The notes below the pieces were generated by a model. That model was not told where the DNA came from. It saw only the letters and a list, made by a program, of their open reading frames with translations, and ran no database searches. From Legionella genomosp. 1 (GTDB lineage: Bacteria > Pseudomonadota > Gammaproteobacteria > Legionellales > Legionellaceae): a stretch of 12,397 nt of DNA. Shown in pieces: positions 7,432-12,397 of the stretch. Position numbers and translations under genes: made by a program. Position 1 is the first letter of the stretch; each line of letters opens with the position of its first letter. Location: positions 1-12,397 of the forward strand of contig CAMDMN010000036.1 of the NCBI GenBank assembly GCA_945901965.1, read 5' to 3'.

Positions 7432-8291
7432 TAGTAGGCTCCTTGATTTTCATGTTTCTTTTGGCGTTGCAGGCCAATAACTAATAAAACCAGGCTGCCG
7501 GTAAAAAACTTAAGATCAGAAGGCGCGAGTCCGATGAAAAGAACGGCGCCTTGAATTTGTTGATAGATTAAAGCACCAATTAACGGTGCTATGAGTTGTC
7601 TATTTATCGTATTGTTACCAACGATTGCCTCACCAATCATTAATGCGGCAAGCCCATGAATAACAATGCCAATACCCATGCCAACATCCATGTAGTATTG
7701 TAGTTGTACGACTAATCCACCGGCCACACCGGTGAAACAGCCCGCGATAAATAAACCTAACATCGTAAAACGTGCCACTGAAATATTCTGTCTGCATGCA
7801 AAGGCTTGATTTAATCCAACTGCACGTAATCTTAAACCAACTTCAGTTCGTAAAAATAATGCCAGTGGTAAGATTAATGCCATTAGGATTGCCAGTAATA
7901 GAAGAATGTTTACCAAGGCACTGCTTTGACTGAACATTGAGACTGTATTAAATAACGCAATATTGGGCTTTCCCAATAGGCGCAGATTCACGCTATACAT
8001 CATTGTGCTAAGAATAATTCCAGCAAGTAGTGTATTCACCTTCAATCGCAAATGAATAAGGCTCGTAGCAACCCCCATCAATCCAGTAACAAGACTTGCA
8101 ATCATTACTGCAAATATAGGATGAACATGAATAAGTAATAAACTAGTGCATATAGCTCCTCCTAATGGATATGCGCCTTCTGCTGTTAAATCAGGGAAAT
8201 TTAGCAATCGAAAAGGAATCATAATGGCATAAGTAACTATTGCTAATATCAAACCTTGAACTAAGCCGGTTAACAAAAAGTCCATGGTCAT
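7431..8291 (-). CDS. ABC transporter permease, TrpY-like (COG4120)
   Basis: A 286-residue inner-membrane permease of the BPD_transp_2 (LivH-like) group with about eight hydrophobic segments. The conserved N-terminal motif of COG4120 is clear: FRLLNFPDLTAEGAYPLGGA (27-46). It forms the channel of an uptake system with the adjacent ATPase and binding protein. Relatives in TrpXYZ systems are linked to tryptophan uptake. Because kynU follows directly, kynurenine is a plausible substrate as well, but this is inferred from position only. The start overlaps the ATPase stop in ATGA. A second ATG two codons later is an alternative start. Confidence 0.88.
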   Translation of the reverse strand: MTMDFLLTGLVQGLILAIVTYAIMIPFRLLNFPDLTAEGAYPLGGAICTSLLLIHVHPIFAVMIASLVTGLMGVATSLIHLRLKVNTLLAGIILSTMMYSVNLRLLGKPNIALFNTVSMFSQSSALVNILLLLAILMALILPLALFLRTEVGLRLRAVGLNQAFACRQNISVARFTMLGLFIAGCFTGVAGGLVVQLQYYMDVGMGIGIVIHGLAALMIGEAIVGNNTINRQLIAPLIGALIYQQIQGAVLFIGLAPSDLKFFTGSLVLLVIGLQRQKKHENQGAY

Positions 8292-9049
8292 AATGGCTTC
8301 TCCAGTAACACTTTGTCTTCATATTTGTGAAATAAAGCTAATAACTCATTCACGTTTAAATTAGCTTTTTCTTCCCCCGAAACATCAAATACAATTTGAC
8401 CTTCATGAAGCATAATCAATCGATTGCCATAATTGACGGCATCGGCAAGATTATGCGTAATCATCAAACTCGTAAGTTGTTGTGCTACGATAGCTTTGGC
8501 GGTGTATGCCATTACTAATCGTTGCGTGTGGGGATCAAGAGCTGAGGTATGTTCATCGAATAACAATAATTTAGGTCTTGATGTCACTGCCATGATAGTT
8601 GCAACCATTTGGCGCTGACCGCCTGATAAATGACTTAACGGAACGTGAAGATAACGTTCAAGGCCAATACCTAAGGCTTGAATTTCTTGAGAAATCTGGC
8701 TTGCTTGGCGATGATAAAAGAAAAAACCTATTTTTTTAGTTCGCGATAAACTAAGCGTCATATTTTCGAGAAGCGTCATTTCGGGAATGGTGCCTTGATT
8801 CACATCTTGAGTGACGGATGCAATCGTATGGCTTCGATTTTGATGAGTTAAATCGTCGTTATTAATCATGATCTTTCCTGTATCAGGTTCATATTCACCA
8901 GAAATAATTTTCATTAATGTAGACTTGCCGGATCCATTACTGCCAATAACAATACAAAAATCGCCATGCTTAAGATGAAAATTAATGTTTTTTAATACAG
9001 GCTTAAAACCGCCTGGAAATGTTTTGTTGATATCCATTATTGTGAACAT
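8288..9049 (-). CDS. ABC transporter ATP-binding protein, TrpZ-like (COG1101)
   Basis: A 253-residue ATPase that powers the adjacent permease on the cytoplasmic face. Walker A is GSNGSGKS (36-43), the Q-loop glutamine is Gln81 in TQDVNQG, the signature is LSGGQRQ (141-147), Walker B is LLLFDE with Asp165 and Glu166, and the switch histidine is His199 in MITHN. The Q-loop form and the FDEHTSALDP sequence fit the group that pairs with COG4120 permeases. All catalytic positions are intact. It begins four bases after the binding-protein stop, with GAGGT upstream. ATG at codon 5 (MDINKTF) is a possible alternative start. Confidence 0.9.
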   Translation of the reverse strand: MFTIMDINKTFPGGFKPVLKNINFHLKHGDFCIVIGSNGSGKSTLMKIISGEYEPDTGKIMINNDDLTHQNRSHTIASVTQDVNQGTIPEMTLLENMTLSLSRTKKIGFFFYHRQASQISQEIQALGIGLERYLHVPLSHLSGGQRQMVATIMAVTSRPKLLLFDEHTSALDPHTQRLVMAYTAKAIVAQQLTSLMITHNLADAVNYGNRLIMLHEGQIVFDVSGEEKANLNVNELLALFHKYEDKVLLEKPL

Positions 9050-9053
9050 AGTC

Positions 9054-10034
9054 TTACCTCACAACGAAAGTTTTAGTAAGATTCGGAGGAAGATTAAGGC
9101 CTAATACAGCAGCATTTTTCTCGCTAATAAATCCTTGATAATCATTGATGGATGGATACACAGGCACAAGTGATGCAATAGATTTACCCTGTAAAACGCC
9201 TACTATGAGCTTTCCTGCATTGACTCCAACTTGGTGATAATCAACGCCAAAACTTGCCAATACCATATTTTCTTTGACGGCAGCTTCATTAATATTAAAT
9301 ATTGGTATGCCCATTTTACTGCTTGCAACAGCAATAATAGGTAGTGCTGGTTGTATTGCGCCACTTGCTCCCACATAAATAAAATCTACTTTGTGATTAA
9401 ACTTTTGCATGGCTATAGGAATATCACGCGCTTGATCTATAGGAACGGCAACCACTTGCATATGGGATTTAAGTGCTGCTTGCTTTATCATGCGGACTAA
9501 GGCTAAATCATTACTTTCTGCGGTTGAATATAAAATACCTACTCGTGACGGATGATTAAGAACCTTTTTAGCAAAATCAAATAACAAATTAAGATTTTGT
9601 TTATCAGAACTCCCTGTCATATTACCTTCTGGTTGAGCCGAATCTTTAATTAATCCTGCTGCCACAGGATCAGTGATAACACTGTAAATCAAAGGGATGT
9701 CTTTAATGGCGCCTTTAGCATACTGAGCCACAGGCGTTGTTATTACTACTAATACACGAGGATGATGACTTTTAATATTAGTGATCATTTGCGGAATAAG
9801 CGACGCATCAAAGCCAACATCGACTATTTCATATTGAATATTTTCTTGTTCAATAAAACCACTTTTTGTTAATTCATTTTTAATGCCTTGTATGGATGCA
9901 TCAAGCGATGAATGGGGACCAAAATTAGCGATAGCAATCAACGGGAGGTTTGATTGTTTTGGTCTTAAAAAAAGAGTAGCTGTTACAATAATGACGATTA
10001 CTAAAATAAGCACGCCTATTTTTTTAATGCTCAT
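9054..10034 (-). CDS. ABC transporter substrate-binding protein, TrpX-like (COG2984)
   Basis: A 326-residue extracytoplasmic binding protein. Residues 5-23 form a hydrophobic N-terminal segment after two lysines, acting as a signal or membrane anchor; no lipobox cysteine is seen. Family features follow: IAIANFGPHSSLDASIQGIKN, ITTPVAQYAKGA, IPLIYSVITDPVAAGL, GNMTGSSD, VGILYSTAESND, IYVGASGAI and ASFGVDYHQVGVNAGKL. Relatives include the tryptophan-binding TrpX. The specificity here (tryptophan, kynurenine or both) cannot be read from sequence. AAGGA lies a few bases before the ATG. It is the first large gene of the operon, about 240 bases after the leader peptide stop, so its expression should follow the tryptophan signal at the attenuator. 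Confidence 0.88.
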   Translation of the reverse strand: MSIKKIGVLILVIVIIVTATLFLRPKQSNLPLIAIANFGPHSSLDASIQGIKNELTKSGFIEQENIQYEIVDVGFDASLIPQMITNIKSHHPRVLVVITTPVAQYAKGAIKDIPLIYSVITDPVAAGLIKDSAQPEGNMTGSSDKQNLNLLFDFAKKVLNHPSRVGILYSTAESNDLALVRMIKQAALKSHMQVVAVPIDQARDIPIAMQKFNHKVDFIYVGASGAIQPALPIIAVASSKMGIPIFNINEAAVKENMVLASFGVDYHQVGVNAGKLIVGVLQGKSIASLVPVYPSINDYQGFISEKNAAVLGLNLPPNLTKTFVVR

Positions 10035-10117
10035 AATATCTTCCTTTTACAAAACGATTCTGTAGCGATTTATCTCTGTTAACCAAGAGATGTAGAAAAA
10101 AATAAAATAGAATATCG

Positions 10118-10225
10118 TTAGAATTGGCCAGATGGCCAAGAAGAAATAATGATTAATAGGATAGAGAACGATGTAATCGTTTGATTGGTGTTTGTAGTAT
10201 TAATGGGTGTATGTGCGATGGTCAT
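10118..10225 (-). CDS. Possible 35-codon leader ORF
   Basis: ATG at 10225, stop TAA at 10118. The peptide starts MTIAHTP, has a Thr/Asn-rich middle and a hydrophobic SILLIIISSW segment, and ends SGQF. The final codons lie in the TTGGCCA inverted repeat. The ribosome site is weak (GAGA about nine bases upstream). The Thr- and Ile/Leu-rich composition is reminiscent of thr or ilv leader peptides, but the downstream genes do not fit that. It may be chance. Confidence 0.25.
   Translation of the reverse strand: MTIAHTPINTTNTNQTITSFSILLIIISSWPSGQF
10124..10139. repeat. Perfect inverted repeat in the operon leader
   Basis: TTGGCCA and TGGCCAA are perfect 7-base arms two bases apart. In RNA this gives a strong GC-rich hairpin. 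On the minus strand a T-rich run follows, but only after about 16 bases, so it is not a standard terminator. It could be an RNA pause or processing hairpin, or a protein-binding dyad. Confidence 0.55.
10167..10181. repeat. Short inverted repeat in the operon leader
   Basis: AACGAT, three bases, then ATCGTT: perfect 6-base arms in the transcribed leader. There is no U-tract next to it. Function unknown; a hairpin this short may be chance in AT-rich DNA. Confidence 0.35.
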
Positions 10226-10251
10226 GGCATATATCTCAAAAAGTTAAATCA

Positions 10252-10296
10252 ATAAAAAATCAGTAAGGTTAGCTATTAGAGCCAACGCCACCAATT
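10252..10296 (-). terminator. Candidate trp attenuator hairpin and U-tract
   Basis: On the minus strand the 17-base left arm (10296-10280) carries the codons AAT TGG TGG CGT TGG and the first two bases of CTC. A five-base loop, CTAAT (10279-10275), contains the leader stop codon. The 17-base right arm (10274-10258) begins AGCTAAC. Of 17 positions, 16 pair: 11 Watson-Crick and five G-U, with one C-C mismatch. The T-run 10259-10254 follows directly, so the structure looks like an intrinsic terminator. Because the Trp codons are in the 5' arm, a ribosome stalled there would prevent the hairpin and allow readthrough at low tryptophan. No separate antiterminator was found. The structure is read from sequence; the mechanism is inferred. 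Confidence 0.68.
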
Positions 10297-10329
10297 AATT
10301 GAAAGATTTTTAACTTTTATAACTGCCAT
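10276..10329 (-). CDS. trpL: trp operon leader peptide
   Basis: A 17-codon ORF reading MAVIKVKNLSINWWRWL and ending in TAA. Three Trp codons in the last five codons (W-W-R-W) recall E. coli TrpL, which also has a Trp-Trp-Arg core. The ATG has GGAA six bases upstream (10336-10339), is about 37 bases from the predicted transcription start, and is followed directly by a hairpin and T-run. Its role is to sense charged tRNA-Trp: a ribosome stalls at the Trp codons when tryptophan is scarce and changes termination of the transporter-kynU-trp transcript. With one Trp codon expected per many dozens, this cluster upstream of a trp operon is very unlikely by chance. Confidence 0.88.
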   Translation of the reverse strand: MAVIKVKNLSINWWRWL

Positions 10330-10372
10330 TTAATGTTCCAAAATGAGTTGTTTTTAACTTTATAACAATACC

Positions 10373-10402
10373 ATTCTAGTACATTGAATTAATTGTTGTC
10401 AA
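10373..10402 (-). promoter_or_regulatory. trp operon promoter with TrpR-like operator half-site
   Basis: On the minus strand TTGACA (10402-10397) and TAGAAT (10378-10373) are separated by 18 bases; the start is predicted near 10366. The spacer contains AATTAAT, as does the E. coli trp promoter. GTACTAG (10382-10376) overlaps the -10, which is where the TrpR operator lies in E. coli trp; it equals the left half-site of the E. coli aroH operator. The right half-site is poor (GGTATTG), so TrpR binding is plausible but not proven. No trpR gene is in the window. Confidence 0.72.
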
Positions 10403-10421
10403 ATACAAGTCAACAATTAAT
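10388..10421. promoter_or_regulatory. Perfect 11-base inverted repeat over the trp -35 region
   Basis: ATTAATTGTTG and CAACAATTAAT are perfect 11-base arms with a 12-base centre, and the dyad contains the -35 hexamer. This form suggests a binding site for a dimeric regulator other than TrpR. As it lies upstream of the predicted start, it would act as DNA, not as an RNA hairpin, for the trp transcript. The regulator is unknown. Confidence 0.5.
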
Positions 10422-10599
10422 CGTCGTAGATATGCCGTTAATGCTTTTTTGAATTCTTTATCCACGTTACCATATATTTTGATTGAGGCATTTTTATAAA
10501 ATAATTATACAATAAGTCAGCATCATTTGTTTATGATACATAATTTATATAAGCTATAATCGAAATGCCTTTTAATATAATATAAGGATATTATGTTTC
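10422..10599. promoter_or_regulatory. Divergent intergenic region upstream of the diguanylate cyclase
   Basis: AT-rich DNA between the trp promoter and the GGDEF gene. TATAAT at 10555-10560 is a fair -10 for the plus-strand gene, but no good -35 is seen at the right distance; a second TATAAT at 10576-10581 is close to the start codon. AAGGA at 10584-10588 is the likely ribosome site. No other structure was recognised. Confidence 0.3.
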
Positions 10600-12099
10600 A
10601 TGTTAAAATCCATTAGATTAAAAATCATATATCTTATTTTTTTTACAGCATTTCTAATTCTGGTTGTTAGCGATTTTTTTGTAATTAAAGAATTAGAGCG
10701 CCAGCAATTTTCAAACCATATTGCCATATTATTAAGCATCGCGCTGGGCTATTTTTTTCTAGTATTCTCGTTTGTGGCTATTATTAAGTTTGTCAAAAAA
10801 AACAAGAGAGGGGCAATAAAGTCCAAATCCATATTGGAAGGAATGCCAGATGCTCTATTAGTCAGCGATCAAGAGGGAAACATCACCTATATCAATTCAA
10901 TGGCAGAAAAATTATTTGGTTATACCCGAAGCGAACTTTTGGGGCAAAAAATAGAAACCTTAATTCCAAGCCGTTTTGGTACTAATCATGAAAAACATCG
11001 CAAAATTTATTTCAAAAACCCCAATGTTAGACCAATGGGTATTGGATTGAATCTTTATGCAAGACATAAAAATGGCCAAGAAATTCCAGTGGAGATTTCT
11101 TTAAGCCCGATTAAGGCTGATAACGGAATGAGTGTAATGGCGGCCGTTAGAGACATTACTGCACGTAAAAAGACTCAGAGATTACTTGATGAAAGTGAAG
11201 AACGATGGAAATCTGCACTAGCAATCGGGAACCAAGGCGTTTGGGATTGGTATGTTCCTGAAAAAATGATCTATTTTTCACCTTCCTGGAAGGCCATGTT
11301 AGGTTACCAAGATAATGAAATTAAAAATGAACAATCTGAGTATGAGTCACTTATACATCCTGATGATTTACCAATAGTATGGAGCCGCATTAAAGATCAT
11401 TTTGAAAATAAAACAGATGAATATCATTGTGAGGTTCGTTTCCGTTGTAAAGATGGAAGCTATAAGTGGGTTCTTGATCGCGGTAAAGTGATTAGCCGCG
11501 ACGATAATGGAAAAGCTCTGCGCGCAATAGGAACACATACGGATATCCATGATTTGAAAGAACAAGAAGTTAAATTTAAACATTTAGCTGAGCATGATGC
11601 TCTAACTGGCTTAATTAGTCGGACATTTTTTAACGATAGGCTTACTGAAGCTATTCTAATGGCGAAAAGACATCATGACAATGTGGCAATACTATTTTTA
11701 GATTTAGACGATTTTAAGCAGATAAATGATACTTACGGCCATGCTACAGGTGATTTATTTTTGTGTGCCGCAGTAAATCGTATAAAAAATAGCCTAAGGG
11801 GAAGTGATACCTTTGCAAGAGTAGGCGGCGATGAATTTATTTTATTGTTGACTGAAATTAAAGATGAAAACCAAGTCCTGAAGATTGTCAAAAAAATTAT
11901 GCATCAACTCTCTAAAGGATTTTTAATTAATAAAAAAAAATTAAGGCTTACTTTAAGTATTGGAATAGCGTTACATCCTAAAAATGGTAAGGAATTATTG
12001 ATAGAAAAAGCTGATGCCGCTATGTACTATGTCAAACAAAATGGCAAAAATAATTTCAAAATGTATGATAATACCTTGAAAATAAATAAATTCATTTAA
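10600..12099 (+). CDS. Membrane-anchored PAS-PAS-GGDEF diguanylate cyclase
   Basis: A 499-residue protein that probably makes cyclic di-GMP from two GTP. Two membrane segments (about 7-29 and 41-65) enclose only a short periplasmic loop, so sensing is most likely by the cytoplasmic PAS domains: PAS1 about 77-190 (GMPDALLVSDQEGNITYIN, RDITARK) and PAS2 with its PAC part about 200-317 (WDWYVPEKMIYFSPSW, GTHTDIHDLKEQE). The GGDEF domain spans about 330-490, with DALTGLISR, FLDLDDFKQINDTYGHATGD, the intact active-site GGDEF at 409-413, and the RxxD inhibitory site RGSD at 400-403, exactly five residues before it. The enzyme should be active and product-inhibited. There is no EAL domain. The ribosome site AAGGA is 11 bases from the ATG, a little far. 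It is divergent from the trp operon with no clear functional link. Confidence 0.93.
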   Translation: MLKSIRLKIIYLIFFTAFLILVVSDFFVIKELERQQFSNHIAILLSIALGYFFLVFSFVAIIKFVKKNKRGAIKSKSILEGMPDALLVSDQEGNITYINSMAEKLFGYTRSELLGQKIETLIPSRFGTNHEKHRKIYFKNPNVRPMGIGLNLYARHKNGQEIPVEISLSPIKADNGMSVMAAVRDITARKKTQRLLDESEERWKSALAIGNQGVWDWYVPEKMIYFSPSWKAMLGYQDNEIKNEQSEYESLIHPDDLPIVWSRIKDHFENKTDEYHCEVRFRCKDGSYKWVLDRGKVISRDDNGKALRAIGTHTDIHDLKEQEVKFKHLAEHDALTGLISRTFFNDRLTEAILMAKRHHDNVAILFLDLDDFKQINDTYGHATGDLFLCAAVNRIKNSLRGSDTFARVGGDEFILLLTEIKDENQVLKIVKKIMHQLSKGFLINKKKLRLTLSIGIALHPKNGKELLIEKADAAMYYVKQNGKNNFKMYDNTLKINKFI

Positions 12100-12114
12100 T
12101 TACAGCAATAGGTC

Positions 12115-12120
12115 TATAAT
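12115..12120 (+). promoter_or_regulatory. Possible -10 box for the small downstream ORF
   Basis: A perfect TATAAT between the GGDEF gene and the small ORF, about 46 bases before its start. A weak TTCATT (12091-12096) lies 18 bases upstream. The region is very AT-rich, so the match could be chance. Confidence 0.3.
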
Positions 12121-12165
12121 TAAATTATTCTAATTTAAAATTTAAATAAATTTTAGGAGGCTATC

Positions 12166-12315
12166 TTGGCTATTGAAGAAATACCTGATGTTCCAGACGA
12201 GTTTCCAGATTCAACACCCCAAGAATCGCCAATATTGCCTGAAACAATAGAGCCAGAATCACCCAATACCGAGGAACCGGAACCTAGTAATCGTCCGGAG
12301 CCAGATTTAGAGTAG
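12166..12315 (+). CDS. Small acidic proline-rich protein, TTG start
   Basis: A 49-residue ORF starting at TTG, with a perfect AGGAGG five bases upstream (12155-12160), the strongest ribosome site in the window. The protein begins MAIEEIPDVPDEFPD and ends RPEPDLE. It has 12 prolines, 16 acidic residues and a single basic one, no cysteine and no membrane segment, so it should be disordered and highly negative. I do not recognise a family. The strong ribosome site and low-complexity but codon-clean frame argue that it is translated; an N-terminal piece of something else is excluded by the in-frame TAG. It lies 43 bases before the next gene on the same strand and may share a transcript with it. 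Confidence 0.6.
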   Translation: MAIEEIPDVPDEFPDSTPQESPILPETIEPESPNTEEPEPSNRPEPDLE

Positions 12316-12358
12316 GACTGATTTTAACAATAGACATAGTATTTCAAGGAATGAATTC

Positions 12359-12397
12359 ATGTGTTTTTCAGCAAAAGCCAGTTTCACTTTAGGTGCT
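12359..12397 (+). CDS. Start of a probable DUF6629-like membrane protein, 3' end outside the window
   Basis: The last 39 bases give MCFSAKASFTLGA with no stop. The MCFSAxASF start is typical of a family of small integral membrane proteins of unknown function. AAGGA about eight bases upstream supports ATG at 12359. A nearby ATG at 12351 in another frame stops after 13 codons. Only the first 13 residues are visible, so the family call is tentative. Confidence 0.5.
   Translation, partial: MCFSAKASFTLGA

Larger units (their letters stand above)
10035..10251 (-). other. Long 5' leader between the attenuator and the transporter gene
   Basis: About 217 bases of predicted transcribed leader. On the minus strand it contains two perfect inverted repeats (10167-10181 and 10124-10139), a T-rich run near 10095-10108, a possible 35-codon ORF (10118-10225) and the ribosome site of the binding-protein gene. 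I found no second Trp-rich peptide. The segment is longer than a plain attenuator needs, so more regulation or an internal promoter is possible. Confidence 0.5.

Noticed and set aside
10124..10139. Second intrinsic terminator at the TTGGCCA hairpin
   Set aside because: The T-rich run starts about 16 bases after the stem, too far for a standard intrinsic terminator.
10035..10380. T-box or trp riboswitch-like leader
   Set aside because: No T-box consensus or specifier-loop structure was seen; the Trp-rich leader peptide explains tryptophan sensing better.
11368..11583. Minus-strand ORF inside the diguanylate cyclase gene
   Set aside because: It is a shadow of the PAS2 coding sequence.
1..12397. 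CRISPR array, tRNA or rRNA genes, origin
   Set aside because: No regularly spaced repeats, tRNA-like clover structure or rRNA sequence was seen in reading the window.

Overview
The window looks like chromosome of an AT-rich gammaproteobacterium. The gene content, an E. coli-like trp promoter and leader, and the emphasis on salvage suggest a host-associated lineage such as the Legionellales. That placement is an inference; no rRNA or other marker gene is present.

Layout. (1) 1-738, minus strand: the N-terminal part of a YhcG/DUF1016-type PD-(D/E)XK nuclease that runs off the left edge. (2) 739-1563: a gene-poor accessory stretch with a short transposase C-terminal remnant, a repeat-like sequence, a doubtful reverse-strand ORF, and a promoter with a perfect palindromic operator. 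(3) 1564-1884, plus strand: a solitary HI1420-type addiction-module antidote with no toxin beside it. (4) 10329-1933, minus strand: one long tightly packed operon with the order trpL, ABC binding protein, ABC ATPase, ABC permease, kynU, trpD, trpC, trpF, trpB, trpA. (5) 10600-12099, plus strand and divergent: a two-PAS membrane diguanylate cyclase. (6) 12166-12315: a small acidic, proline-rich ORF with a TTG start. (7) 12359 to the right edge: the start of a probable DUF6629-like gene.

The centrepiece is the operon. It has no trpE or trpG. Anthranilate would instead come from kynureninase, whose gene overlaps the permease stop by one base in TAATG. The order follows the route closely: uptake by a TrpXYZ-type ABC transporter, kynurenine to anthranilate by KynU, then TrpD, TrpF/TrpC and TrpBA to tryptophan. 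This resembles the kynurenine-to-tryptophan recycling operons of Chlamydia caviae and C. pecorum, but with a transporter built in. Kynurenine as the transported substrate is an inference.

The operon appears to be controlled by tryptophan. A promoter with TTGACA, an AATTAAT-rich spacer and a GTACTAG half-site at the -10 closely resembles E. coli trpP/O. About 37 bases downstream of the predicted start lies a 17-codon leader peptide, MAVIKVKNLSINWWRWL. Its Trp codons form the 5' arm of a long hairpin that runs straight into a U-tract, so this is a candidate ribosome-mediated attenuator of unusual two-arm form. About 220 further leader bases separate it from the transporter gene and contain two perfect inverted repeats and a possible 35-codon ORF.
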